NCBI RefSeq assembly: GCF_039904985.1
Contig: NZ_CP157006.1
Location: 224,758-288,757, forward strand
Length of the DNA: 64,000 bases
Reading direction: 5' to 3'
Source: Methylomonas sp. AM2-LC
GTDB lineage: Bacteria; Pseudomonadota; Gammaproteobacteria; Methylococcales; Methylomonadaceae
This document shows, piece after piece, positions 8,792 to 17,431 of the stretch. Position numbers and translations under genes: made by a program. Every line of letters begins with the position of its first letter. Positions within the stretch are counted from its first letter, which is position 1. The notes beneath the pieces were generated by a model. It was not told the DNA's origin. It saw nothing but the letters and a program-made list of their open reading frames with translations, and did no database searches.

Positions 8792-8933
8792 TTAAAGATC
8801 GATGCTTGCAACTTCATCATCATCTTGATCTAAACATAATTCGCCATCAGCCAGTTTACGAATTAATTTGTCATCAATCGCCGCAAACCATGTGTTAAAA
8901 CCTTTTTGAGTCGGAGTAAGCGTGAAGCATTGA
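8792..8933 (-). pseudogene. 3' remnant of an unidentified gene
   Basis: The minus strand reads as a protein tail (TPTQKGFNTWFAAIDDKL followed by an acidic end, DQDDDEVASIDL) to a clean stop. Upstream in the same frame are two consecutive stops, so the 5' part has been lost. The composition looks genuinely coding. The parent family is not recognised. Confidence 0.4.
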
Positions 8934-9038
8934 CTTTATTATTCTATTTTTCTGAGATATTTTGGTTTAAGCCAAGCGAGTATAGGACTTTATTATTTTT
9001 GCCACCTGTTTTTATGACGGTAGAATCAAGCTTGCAGA

Positions 9039-9521
9039 TCATTCCAGTATAGAAGGTGTATTATTCACCTGTTTTGGATTACGACCAATACGTGCCTTTC
9101 GTGATAATGATTCAAAACTACCAAAACCGCGAACGCTGTTTGGACAGGAAACTACGCGATAGCGAGTGTCGTCCAAATAGTCCCTGGAAGCGCACAGGTG
9201 CCGGGCGGGTTTTCATGGAAAACCTGCAAGGCCTCCCGATAGCGCGTAGAGTCATAAGAGAGCAAGAAGTCCTACCTTCGAGCGACGTGGACGGCCAGGG
9301 CGTCGAAGACATTAAGCCGTGCCGGTGTAGACCGATTTTAGGCCAAGGACGGACTAAAATCTTTACGGTTGAATCCGGCACTCGCTTTTTTCAATTCTAT
9401 TGTAGGATGCTAAAGTTTCGGTCAATGTTTGCACAATATTGTTGATTGCAAGCGCCACGTCTTTTATGTCGAAGTGTGGCTGTTTGCTGGAAATTAAGGC
9501 AATGAGTTCAGATTTGGTCAT
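9039..9521 (-). pseudogene. ihfB: IHF-beta-like gene disrupted by the 258-bp repeat
   Basis: Read on the minus strand from 9521, the protein begins MTKSELIALISSKQPHFD, continues to LASYNRIE, and then runs into the repeat at 9391. Beyond the repeat it resumes at 9133 with VRGFGSF...RIGRNPK. This matches the IHF-beta/HU layout (MTKSELI start, RIE-[IV]RGFGSF joint, IGRNPKTG), and the join is seamless once the repeat is removed. After RIGRNPK the frame slips, apparently through loss of one A, and a stop follows soon after. The C-terminal third is therefore also lost. The gene is dead, and it dates the repeat as a mobile insertion. Confidence 0.8.
9134..9391 (+). repeat. 258-bp structured repeat, intact copy B
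   Basis: Same length as and almost identical to 2848..3105, with the same hairpins. It is inserted between the codons for RIE and VRGFG of an IHF-beta-like gene. No target duplication longer than about 3 bp is evident. Confidence 0.9.
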
Positions 9522-9686
9522 TTAAGCAGTCTACATCAAGCGTAAATCTTAATCATAGTGCAACAAATTTATAATGTAATAAAACCATTATTTCAATATG
9601 TGAAACGATTTATATATAAAACCAGGTATTGTGAAAAACTTAGAATAACCTATCATTTAACTCAAGATTAGTGATTTAGGTATTTT

Positions 9687-9845
9687 ATGAAATTTGACAA
9701 TTTACACAGAGACATTATGGTTAGCCTGTTATTTTTGACAGGTACATTTGGTTTTATGTCAGGCGAATTTATTATTTCCACATTGCTATTTAGCTTTGCA
9801 TCCATATCTAGCAATCTGGATTTTGGAACTCCCTGTCGTAATTAG
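9687..9845 (+). CDS. Small membrane protein, 52 residues
   Basis: A short frame beginning MKFDNLHRDIMVSLLF with one long hydrophobic stretch (about residues 11-42) ending GTPCRN. It lies directly ahead of a good rho-independent terminator at 9883, which suggests a real transcript ends here. There is no strong Shine-Dalgarno sequence. No family is recognised. Confidence 0.35.
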   Translation: MKFDNLHRDIMVSLLFLTGTFGFMSGEFIISTLLFSFASISSNLDFGTPCRN

Positions 9846-9882
9846 TTTTATGTTGTTTCTCTCCTTGCTGTTCCCTCTTTAG

Positions 9883-9917
9883 CCTCCACCTTGCGCTTTA
9901 GGTGGGGGTATTTTTTG
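9883..9917 (+). terminator. Rho-independent terminator
   Basis: cctccacct (9883..9891) pairs with aggtggggg (9900..9908) around a short loop and is followed closely by a T-run. Confidence 0.65.
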
Positions 9918-9950
9918 CCAATCAATTTTGGCATTTAATTTAGCAAATGA

Positions 9951-10289
9951 CTAAGGTTTGAGGAGGAAATATATTCCGAAACCTAGCCAGGTAAGAATAA
10001 GCAACAACCAGGGCAACCAGTGTTGTTGATACACAATTATTTCCTGTCCTTCAGAATCATTCTGCTCAACTGTATTTTCCCTCTGATTTGCCAATTTTTT
10101 GCGCGTTTTGTTTAGTTCCCTCGCTTTTTCTTTTTGCTGTCTTTTATAAAGATCAATGCCTTGCTGGATACCTTGAGAGATCAGCTTGGTTTGTTCTTTG
10201 GTTTGAGCAGGACGTTGAATGCTTTTTGCAACTTTCAACGCTTCTTCTTGAGTTTGCGGAGATGGCTTTTGATAATTACTTTTTATCAT
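9951..10289 (-). CDS. DUF2956 family protein
   Basis: The 112-residue product begins with a conserved-looking polar segment (QTQEEALKVAKSIQRPAQ, TKEQTKLISQGIQQGI), has a Lys/Arg/Glu-rich helix in the middle (about residues 48-70), and ends with one hydrophobic segment (WLPWLLLILTWLGFGIYFLL, about 91-110). This order matches the DUF2956 family of small gammaproteobacterial membrane-anchored proteins, whose function is unknown. It precedes two other minus-strand genes of chromosomal character, so the block at 9.9-11.3 kb may have been captured from a chromosome. Confidence 0.75.
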   Translation of the reverse strand: MIKSNYQKPSPQTQEEALKVAKSIQRPAQTKEQTKLISQGIQQGIDLYKRQQKEKARELNKTRKKLANQRENTVEQNDSEGQEIIVYQQHWLPWLLLILTWLGFGIYFLLKP

Positions 10290-10355
10290 GACTGTCTTTT
10301 GATGGGTTAAGGTAAGGATCGGATCAACTCCTTTAGATAGCTGGGTGCTAATTGG

Positions 10356-10718
10356 CTATTTAGATTTAAGGTAGTAACGGCGGCGTTCGCCTTGCCGTCT
10401 ATCTTCTGGATAGAACCGGTCAAGGTTAAAGCGCCTGTCATTACTCCATATTCTGGTATGATAAATTTCAATCAAGTGCTGATTGCCACCGATTTTTTCT
10501 TTCAATAACTTGACTATTTTCTCTGCCGGTTTATTAGAAACTCTAATTATTGCGTTCCTTTTAATGATTTTCTTTTCTTTGCTAATCAGTTGAATAATCT
10601 TAATGTCTTCAATAGTACCAACTTTTCTGAATAGTCTTTTTTTCAATGCGGGCGCTAGGAAGTTTTCAATTTCTTCATATTGAACACATGGACACAAATT
10701 TTTTATAATTAATAACAT
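10356..10718 (-). CDS. Hypothetical basic protein, 120 residues
   Basis: Begins MLLIIKNLCPCVQYEEIENF and ends with an Arg-rich tail containing NDRRFNLDRF and DRRQGERRR. The alternating beta/alpha pattern in the first 90 residues, with LLIIKNL followed by an IIRVSN strand, would fit an RRM-like nucleic-acid-binding fold. I infer this only loosely from the strand spacing and the basic tail. It lies between the DUF2956 and GNAT genes on the same strand. No family is assigned. Confidence 0.55.
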   Translation of the reverse strand: MLLIIKNLCPCVQYEEIENFLAPALKKRLFRKVGTIEDIKIIQLISKEKKIIKRNAIIRVSNKPAEKIVKLLKEKIGGNQHLIEIYHTRIWSNDRRFNLDRFYPEDRRQGERRRYYLKSK

Positions 10719-10758
10719 GCCGCTTGTCCTTTTAGAATTGAGTTACCGGAAGCGTGGC

Positions 10759-11304
10759 TCAATTATAGAATTTGATGTTAGCTACACAACCTTCAAATTT
10801 TTCGATGCCATTTTTTATATCCTTTCTGACCGATTTTAATCCGATACTATGTAACAATTGTTTCATTGGTCTAGCTTTTGGTAGACATTCAGCAACTATA
10901 ATCGCATCCTCCTCTAAATTGACAATAGCCTTTTTAATTAGACGATTGCCCAAACCCTGCCTACAATGGAGCTCATCAACAGCACACATATATATTTCAT
11001 GGCGATTTTTTGAGCCTGGAAGTCTCCGCATAATAATGAAGCCCACAACTTCATGAGATATTTTTGCTACCCGCATGTGTGTTTTATGCCAACTGCCATC
11101 AGGTAGTCGAATACGATCTAGTAACAACATTGAAAACAACTGAATACCTAATCCTGCTTGGTATCGAGGTTGCAAATAAAAATTATTGAAATAACCTTGA
11201 GCACTGTAATCTTGGATCAGGTTAAAAATCGGAGCTATGTCTGAAAGACTTACCTGGTCGATTGTTGTTGAAAGTTGACGATTAGTATCGGTATTGATTA
11301 GCAT
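10759..11304 (-). CDS. GNAT-family N-acetyltransferase
   Basis: The 181-residue product has a GNAT acetyl-CoA loop: CAVDELHCRQGLGNRLIKKA near residues 106-125, with the R/QxxGxG/A pattern as RQGLGN. It is preceded by a beta-strand pair (VVGFIIMRRL) and followed by IIVAECLPKA. Such enzymes transfer acetyl groups from acetyl-CoA to amines; the substrate cannot be read from sequence. The ATG at 11304 gives the usual family length. Upstream, 11305..11555 holds no gene I can support. Confidence 0.75.
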   Translation of the reverse strand: MLINTDTNRQLSTTIDQVSLSDIAPIFNLIQDYSAQGYFNNFYLQPRYQAGLGIQLFSMLLLDRIRLPDGSWHKTHMRVAKISHEVVGFIIMRRLPGSKNRHEIYMCAVDELHCRQGLGNRLIKKAIVNLEEDAIIVAECLPKARPMKQLLHSIGLKSVRKDIKNGIEKFEGCVANIKFYN

Positions 11305-11555
11305 TAATTGATGTTTCTTGTTCGAGTCTAGTAACGTTTAGTTTAAAAAACTTGGTCTGGTCAATGCCAAGATTAGTAGCAATAACCTTTAAATCAAATA
11401 TCCGCCATGATTTCTGATATACAAATAATTTAGCTAGCCCCAACCTAACCAAAAATTTTACTAAAAACTTTATGACCTTAGCCTAGTAACTGTCCACTGT
11501 TGCTCTATTAGAAATATAGTTCAATAATTCTCAAATGCAAGCGATATAAGGGGTG

Positions 11556-11702
11556 CATGCAAGCCGGAGGAGGTAAATAAACTAAAAATGGGAACAAACG
11601 TTTCTGGCTCTCGTATCCAGGCTTTCGGCGGGAAATACGGTGACGCAACCTATCGGCAACATCACTTCAAAAGTTTGGCTTTGACCGCCCCGGTTTGCAT
11701 GC
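11556..11702. repeat. Possible 147-bp miniature element
   Basis: GCATGCAAGCCGG (11556..11568) and CCGGTTTGCATGC (11690..11702) are 13-bp inverted repeats with one mismatch, bracketing about 120 bp without a gene. No target duplication is clear. 11703..11929 holds only a TTAAGAAT/ATTCTTAA hairpin near 11871..11903. Confidence 0.3.
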
Positions 11703-11929
11703 ATTCCTTCTACGAGAGAATATAGCTATACAATTCTAGATAATCAGGTTCAATTATCATTAATAAATGGCCCATTGGGAGCGAAGCTACAATTTGACGA
11801 CATATAACGGGTACAGCCAACATACGTATAAATATAGGACATAGTATACAGCTTGAGCTGCTTTATCAGATTTTAAGAATAGTTTGCTTTAGTGATTCTT
11901 AAAGCAGCATTTCGGCGTCAATTTTCGAC

Positions 11930-11989
11930 CCAGATTATGCGAACTGGAGGGCTACAAAGCAGACATTGGCGACCTCACACAATCGGCCA
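11930..11989 (+). repeat. 60-bp perfect inverted repeat, left member
   Basis: Identical on the opposite strand to 21195..21254. It is bordered by other scrambled intergenic segments (gaacggcagatctctgcg and similar). It is probably part of a dispersed intergenic repeat family. Confidence 0.7.
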
Positions 11990-12118
11990 TCAAAAGTCAT
12001 TGGCATCCCGCAAAACCAGCACTGTCGAACGGCAGATCTCTGCGCATTAGCGGCCACTGGCGAACTTCTTGGCTGCATGTAAGTTGACCAAAGCTGCCAG
12101 TCATGTTTGGCGCTTACT

Positions 12119-13570
12119 TCATTCCCCCGAATGGCGGTTTTCGGGAATACAGTCGGGGTCAATGCCGGATTCCATCATCGCGGCAAGCTTCGCGTCCCGA
12201 ATCACTTCTTCAATGTGGGCAAGTATCATAGGTGACAAAGGCTCTGTTTTCTGAAGCTTACTTACCAATAGATCTCTAGCAGCATAGGTAGCATGATGTG
12301 AGCGGTAGTCCATTAACATAGCACGCCTTTTGCGCTTAAGTGACAATCGCGCGTGCCAAGACGTTGTCTTATCTCTAATTTGATGGCGAATTACCTTCAG
12401 GGAGAAAAGCAAGCTGGTACGTAAGTAAGCCCGTTGAGTCTTTGAGCGAAGCGACAACGTTATTTCGGTAAGCTTGAGGCAGGCTTGGGTCCAGTCTGCA
12501 CGCTCTTCAAAAGACACATCAGGTTTAGAGAATTGCTGATCGCGGGCGTAAGTTTGCTTCTCCAGGTGATTCCACAGATAGACTTCATTGGCGAATGTTA
12601 GGTACTTGTTGACTAGCTCGTATTGACCCCAGTCACCTGCCTGTGTAGCGGACTGGACAATTTGATCGTAAATCTGTTGGCCCATCTCCTGGCTTGCGAT
12701 CGATTGCTCAGATAATCTCGACTGGACCAACGCTTCAAATTCCTTCAGTTTTCCGATAATGTCTTCAGTCCCTTGCCGTTGCTTTACGATTGCGGGTAAT
12801 AATTCCTTTCGCTCTGGGTAGCAAAAATCGCTCAACTCGCCTTCAATATGCTCCAATTGCGATAGGTCAATGAATGCCTCCGGAACTTCTTTCAGCAGGC
12901 TTGAGTTTTCGTCGAGGTGGTTAGGTGACACGCTCTCAGCGCTCCTCGGCTTCTTGAATAGCGTGATGCCCAGAGCGTCGAAGTACATCGCTACCAGCTC
13001 TGAGCAAAATACTCCTGTATGGCTCGATACCCCTTTCCGGCTTTCCATGAGCTTGACCACTTGTTCTGAGATCTCCTCGATCCGGTCTGAAAGATCTACC
13101 GGCTTGATCAGTCGTGAGAGAATAGAGTAGCGGCGAAAGAGCACCTTCTCTTGCAAGTCTGACGCAGCTTTAAGGAGTTGCTTGGGAGTCTTGCTCTCGA
13201 TTGCGGGATGCCGAAGCAGCTTGTAGGCCTTGGGAGCATCTGGAATTGAGTACACAGAGAAGTTTCCGAACTCCGTGCTTGAAAGAAACAACAAGGGCAG
13301 GTTTGTAAAACCGACACCCAACCCATCCGCTTCCACAAGTGTCGGCTGTAGCGCGTATTCCAGTGGAAGAAAAATCGCGGCATGGGAAAACTCTCCTCTG
13401 GTAGCTTTTGCGATGAATGTCGACCGAGCGGCTCGGCCGCGAGTCAGTAAGACATCACCTGGACGGATTTTGTCTATCCGGAGGAAAGGTGCAAGGGATT
13501 GGAGTTTCTTCGGATTTATTTTTTTGCTCTCTTCTGACAAGAAAGTCTCCTCGCTCGTAATTTGGTTCAT
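12119..13570 (-). CDS. Papain-fold (permuted NlpC/P60, YiiX-like) hydrolase with long helical tail
   Basis: The first 210 of 483 residues follow the YiiX-like, circularly permuted NlpC/P60 layout: IRPGDVLLTRG (about 36-46), FSHAAIFL with the likely catalytic His (about 62-69), and VFCSELVAMYF with the likely catalytic Cys (about 188). Enzymes of this fold cleave amide or ester bonds, including peptides, lipids and peptidoglycan stems. The remaining 270 residues have no recognised domain and look largely helical and charged. No signal peptide is visible, so action in the cytosol, or export by a dedicated system, is possible. Flanked by repeat-rich DNA on one side and an RIT element on the other. 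The extended tail is unusual for the family. Confidence 0.65.
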   Translation of the reverse strand: MNQITSEETFLSEESKKINPKKLQSLAPFLRIDKIRPGDVLLTRGRAARSTFIAKATRGEFSHAAIFLPLEYALQPTLVEADGLGVGFTNLPLLFLSSTEFGNFSVYSIPDAPKAYKLLRHPAIESKTPKQLLKAASDLQEKVLFRRYSILSRLIKPVDLSDRIEEISEQVVKLMESRKGVSSHTGVFCSELVAMYFDALGITLFKKPRSAESVSPNHLDENSSLLKEVPEAFIDLSQLEHIEGELSDFCYPERKELLPAIVKQRQGTEDIIGKLKEFEALVQSRLSEQSIASQEMGQQIYDQIVQSATQAGDWGQYELVNKYLTFANEVYLWNHLEKQTYARDQQFSKPDVSFEERADWTQACLKLTEITLSLRSKTQRAYLRTSLLFSLKVIRHQIRDKTTSWHARLSLKRKRRAMLMDYRSHHATYAARDLLVSKLQKTEPLSPMILAHIEEVIRDAKLAAMMESGIDPDCIPENRHSGE

Positions 13571-13960
13571 CTGGCTTTCATCTCTTTGAGTCTTAGCCGC
13601 TGTACGTCTTTAGAATCTAAAGAAAGCCGCCATCGGCGAATGGTAGACTTTGGTCAGGCCGAATAACTGCTGAGGCCGATCAGTACTCTTTCGTGGTGTG
13701 GAAACCAGCGTCAGCAATACCCCTGATAGCTGCCCTTAATGCCATCGAAGGGCGAACGTCTCTTGTGGGTCGGCTGCACTCATTGACGACTGGCCGCTTT
13801 AGGGAATCAGGATTCACTGACCGCTTTCTGGCGACGAGGTTGAAGAGTGGACGGTCGCCAGACGACCCCTATGTATAGTGGCCAACTATGTGTAGTTACA
13901 ATTTATTTTGAACTACAACCAGCGCGCTGCCTGACTTTACTGGCAGCACGCTTTACATAG

Positions 13961-14974
13961 TTAAAGTGCCTGAAGAAACTGCATCAATGTATCATCAGGA
14001 TTGTAACGGCAATTTGTTGTTTCAGGCGGCTGTAGCCTTGCCAGAGCTTTACTCTTCATCGCCAAGTCGGCTTCAACATACCGATGGGTAGTGGTTGTGC
14101 TTTCGTGTCCCAGCCATAAGGCAATCACGTTAAACGCCACGCCAGACTGTAGCAGATGCATGGCCGTGGTATGACGAATGGTATGCGGCGATATGTTTCG
14201 TTTGGAAAGACTTTTGACGGTTTGGGCTGCATGAGCGACTGCAATATTGAGTCGCTGGGTAACATTGCAACGTGTCATCGGATTGCCATCACGGTTGGGT
14301 AGTAACGCGGCATCAGCACCTAATACTGGATTACGTTTCAACCAAGCTCGGATTTCTTGGACTGTACTTTTCCATAAAGGCGTCGAACGCTGTTTACGAC
14401 CCTTGCCACGCAAGTGGATACAAGCCGATTCACTCATGACGACGTCGCCGACCTTGACGCCAATGATTTCGGAAACGCGTGCACCGGTATTGTAAAGCAG
14501 AGTCAGCAATAGATGATCTCGCTGGGACGTCCAGGTTTCGCCGGGTTGATCCAAGATCGCCAACATTTCTTCGCGACTCAGGAATCCCAGCATGGGGCGT
14601 TCGAACCGTTTCATGGGGATACCTAGCGCCTGTTCAATGACGAAAAAAGACGACACATCACGTCGGGCAGCGAATTTCAAAAATGCGCGCAAGGCTGTCA
14701 GCCTCAAATTCCGGCTACGCACCGCATTGTGGCGTTGTTGTTCTAAATGATCCAAGAAGGCTAGGATCAAATTCGGTGTAATATCGGCCAGATTCAAGGT
14801 TGTCGGCATTTTCCCCAGGCGATGCTGGGCGAAGTCCAGGAAAAGCAACATGGCGTCCCGATACGAGGCAATCGTACGTGGACTCATGGCACGTTGATTG
14901 ACCAGATATTCGGTAAAAAACTGCTGGACTAAAGCGGGGAAGGAAATAGGATGTGGGGCCTTGGTTTCAGTCAT
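13961..14974 (-). CDS. RIT element tyrosine recombinase, third gene
   Basis: Third recombinase of the trio, read last. The start at 14974 (MTETKAPHPISF) gives an 8-base overlap with the preceding gene; an in-frame upstream start at 15007 is possible. An N-terminal SAM-like DNA-binding domain includes SPRTIASYRDAMLLFLDF. Catalytic residues are in NTGARVSEI (Arg), HTIRHTTAMHLL (HxxR), LGHES (His) and HRYVEAD (Tyr). A hairpin near 13922..13950 after the stop resembles a terminator but lacks a long T-run. The frame is intact, unlike its homologue in RIT 2. Confidence 0.85.
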   Translation of the reverse strand: MTETKAPHPISFPALVQQFFTEYLVNQRAMSPRTIASYRDAMLLFLDFAQHRLGKMPTTLNLADITPNLILAFLDHLEQQRHNAVRSRNLRLTALRAFLKFAARRDVSSFFVIEQALGIPMKRFERPMLGFLSREEMLAILDQPGETWTSQRDHLLLTLLYNTGARVSEIIGVKVGDVVMSESACIHLRGKGRKQRSTPLWKSTVQEIRAWLKRNPVLGADAALLPNRDGNPMTRCNVTQRLNIAVAHAAQTVKSLSKRNISPHTIRHTTAMHLLQSGVAFNVIALWLGHESTTTTHRYVEADLAMKSKALARLQPPETTNCRYNPDDTLMQFLQAL

Positions 14975-15944
14975 GGCTAGTCTCCGGTAGCTGCGCAAAG
15001 GTTTCAAACCGGTTTGCAGCGACTGCCATGAGTTCAGGAATACCCGTCAGATACCAGTAGGTATTGGTGATCATGGCATGCCCGACATAGGTGGATAAAG
15101 CCAACATCTGTCGGTCGACATCCATACCTTGTGCCTGCCATAGCAGTATGCGGCGAACGACAAATGTATGTCGTAAGTCGTGAATGCGAGGGCCATCGTG
15201 GTTACCCCGATTGATCCAGCCCAGTTGGTTACGCAATTGGATAAATACCCGATGAACTTGTCGAGAATCCAGTCTTTGCCCCAGAAGTCGTCCTCGGGTA
15301 CTGATGAAAAATGGCGTATCTTCCGTGACAGAGATATGGATGTTGCGTTGCGACCGATACCGCTTAAGTACCTCTATACAGCTGGGATGGAGCGGCACAT
15401 AACGTGATTTGGCAAACTTGGTTTGCCGTATGGCGAGTATGCCAGCCTTTAAATCGACATCAGAATCCAGTAAATGCAAGGCTTCGGAAATTCGCAGCCC
15501 CGTGGACGCGAGTAACCCGAACAATGTTTCGTAAGTGGCACCCCGCAAGCCTGGAATAAAGGAATCCAGGCTATGCGCGGCGGCCAGCAAATCGATAATC
15601 TCCAGCTCACTATAAATGTGCGGGGCCAACCGCTGGCCGACTCGGCCAAAGATGCTGTCATCGGGTACCTCGGTGCGCGGTTCAAATTGTTGCAGGTAGC
15701 GACAAAAGGAGCGCAAATTCTTCAGTCGCCTTGCCCAAGTAGCAGGATCATCACTATGTCCCTGGTCTTGTCGAGCCCAATTTGCCATCATCTCGACAGT
15801 GAGCGGTTCTTGGGTATTCAGTGCATCAATATAGTGAGCAAAACTGAGTACGGCATAGCCTGGGTTACGTAAACCAAAGCCCAGTTGCCGACGTTCGCTC
15901 AAGTAATTTTCAGCGTGGGTGGTCATCTCGATAGTGGTATTCAT
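14967..15944 (-). CDS. RIT element tyrosine recombinase, second gene
   Basis: Second recombinase of the trio. The start MNTTIEMTTHAENYL at 15944 produces an ATGA overlap with the stop of the first gene, the expected translational coupling. Catalytic pattern: STGLRISEAL (Arg), IHDLRHTFVVRR (HxxR), YVGHA (His) and NTYWYLT (Tyr). It shares the architecture and most residues with 44189..45166 in RIT 2. RIT recombinases are thought to act together, but the role of each is unresolved in the family. Confidence 0.85.
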   Translation of the reverse strand: MNTTIEMTTHAENYLSERRQLGFGLRNPGYAVLSFAHYIDALNTQEPLTVEMMANWARQDQGHSDDPATWARRLKNLRSFCRYLQQFEPRTEVPDDSIFGRVGQRLAPHIYSELEIIDLLAAAHSLDSFIPGLRGATYETLFGLLASTGLRISEALHLLDSDVDLKAGILAIRQTKFAKSRYVPLHPSCIEVLKRYRSQRNIHISVTEDTPFFISTRGRLLGQRLDSRQVHRVFIQLRNQLGWINRGNHDGPRIHDLRHTFVVRRILLWQAQGMDVDRQMLALSTYVGHAMITNTYWYLTGIPELMAVAANRFETFAQLPETSHD

Positions 15945-17212
15945 GACACAACCCCAGGCCAAGGCAAGGCAACCGTTGCCAGGTTCCGGCTGTCGAGTTT
16001 GGCATAAACCAGCGTGGTATTGAGCGAGCGATGCCGCAAGACATCCGCCACTTCTTTGAGGGAACTACCACTTTCCAGGAGTCTGCTGGCCATGGTATGC
16101 CGTAATAAATGCGACCGCGTGTAAGGTAAGCCCGCTCGCGCATAAGCCTGACGGATCGATTTTCGGATCAGATCAGGCCCGACGGGCTGATCTCGTGGCG
16201 CCATATTACGCACAAACACCGCACGATTGCTGGTAGGGGGGCGTTCATACTTCAGGTAATCAGCAATAGCTTGACCGGTGGCCGTCGGCAAGGGCATGAC
16301 ATCTTCACGTCGTCCCTTGGTACCACGTAAAGTAATAGTGGCTGCCGACCAGTCAATGTCATCCAGGCCAAGATAAGCCACCTCGCTACTGCGCAAGCCT
16401 AAGTCCAATGCACAATGCACGATGGCGGCAGTTCGGAGTGCCGCTGATCCGTCATGTTCAAGTGCGCCTAGCAAGCGTTTGATCTCACTCTTAGTCAGTG
16501 TTTTCGGCAGCGAGGCTTGTTGCCAATTGGCCGGAAAACTGGTGACGCCGATCAGATGATGAACTGCATCGCCCAGCGTAGCGCGATACCGAAAATAGCT
16601 ACGTAATGCCGAAACCGGTGCGCTGATACTGGCAGGCACAGTACATCGTGCACTTTGGCTGACGACAAACTGGCGAATCTGTTCGGGTTTGATGGCGGCA
16701 ATCACCACTGCTCGATCAGCAAACTGTGCCAACAGTAGGCAGCGAACGATAGAAAGATAGTGTTTACGAGTTTTTGAAGCGAGTCCACGAACGTGGTTCA
16801 TGTGATCATCGAATCGCCTCAATTCCTCATCTACCGGCGTTTGGCCTATTGATGGATCGGCGATGATGGCATTGGCTCGCAGGAGCACCAGTAAATGTCC
16901 CAGCGCCGCATGTAAATCTTTGGCATTAGAAAATGCCGGTTGCTCGCAGCAACAGTTTGGCAGATGGTCATCCAGAAAATGCTGAATTATCCCTTCGTCG
17001 ATAGTTTTGACATCAATAGAGCTCTCGGTAAGCCAGTGAGCAAAATGCGTTAGGCCAGCTAGGTAATTAGCAATGGTGTTTGATGCATAGCGGCAATCAA
17101 ACAAGTGCAGCATAAATGCATCAACGAAGGGTGTTAATGGACTTTCAAACAGCCAACTGCTTGTATGGTGATCAGATTTCATTAGAATCTCCTGTAGTGG
17201 GTAAGATTCCAC
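15941..17212 (-). CDS. RIT element tyrosine recombinase, first gene
   Basis: The 423-residue product is the promoter-proximal recombinase of the trio. It has a long N-terminal core-binding region, including an unusual Cys-rich patch (LPNCCCEQPAF, about residues 90-100). The C-terminal catalytic domain has DLGLRSSEVAYL (Arg), HLLRHTMASRLL (HxxR), LRHRS (His) and LVYAKLD (Tyr). About 94 bases separate its start from the right terminal repeat, enough for a promoter. It is the full-length reference for the truncated homologue at 43199. Confidence 0.85.
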   Translation of the reverse strand: MESYPLQEILMKSDHHTSSWLFESPLTPFVDAFMLHLFDCRYASNTIANYLAGLTHFAHWLTESSIDVKTIDEGIIQHFLDDHLPNCCCEQPAFSNAKDLHAALGHLLVLLRANAIIADPSIGQTPVDEELRRFDDHMNHVRGLASKTRKHYLSIVRCLLLAQFADRAVVIAAIKPEQIRQFVVSQSARCTVPASISAPVSALRSYFRYRATLGDAVHHLIGVTSFPANWQQASLPKTLTKSEIKRLLGALEHDGSAALRTAAIVHCALDLGLRSSEVAYLGLDDIDWSAATITLRGTKGRREDVMPLPTATGQAIADYLKYERPPTSNRAVFVRNMAPRDQPVGPDLIRKSIRQAYARAGLPYTRSHLLRHTMASRLLESGSSLKEVADVLRHRSLNTTLVYAKLDSRNLATVALPWPGVVS

Positions 17213-17338
17213 TTCGGGAGATCGGTAAAACTATGTCAAGCTAATTGATAAAGATAGGGGGAAATATCAATAACATCGTGCCTTGCAAGCAACGTCCATT
17301 TTGATCTACACATAGTTGGGCACTATACATAGGGGTCG

Positions 17339-17358
17339 CTATGGATAGCTATCCATAG
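17339..17358. repeat. 20-bp palindrome abutting the RIT 1 right end
   Basis: CTATGGATAGCTATCCATAG is a perfect palindrome directly outside the inverted repeat. A degenerate version (46264..46283) lies next to the end of RIT 2. It could be part of the extended element end or a preferred target. Confidence 0.5.
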
Positions 17359-17431
17359 CGACCCCATGCGGTCATTGACCCCATATTTCCGAGCGGCAGC
17401 AATAAAGCATAAAGCGGACTTTCGATTTTAG

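Larger units (their letters stand above)
13863..17338 (-). mobile_element. RIT element 1 (recombinase in trio), complete
   Basis: Three overlapping tyrosine recombinase genes on the minus strand lie between 33-bp inverted repeats (13863..13895 and 17306..17338; 32 of 33 positions match, outer ends CGACCCC / GGGGTCG). Trio organisation, gene order and terminal repeats define RIT elements. 13571..13862 holds no supportable gene, only intergenic-repeat-like fragments. No direct target duplication is obvious. A 20-bp palindrome abuts the right end. Confidence 0.85.

Noticed and set aside
13693..13878. 61-codon frame before RIT 1
   Set aside because: Lies in dispersed intergenic repeats and runs into the RIT terminal repeat.
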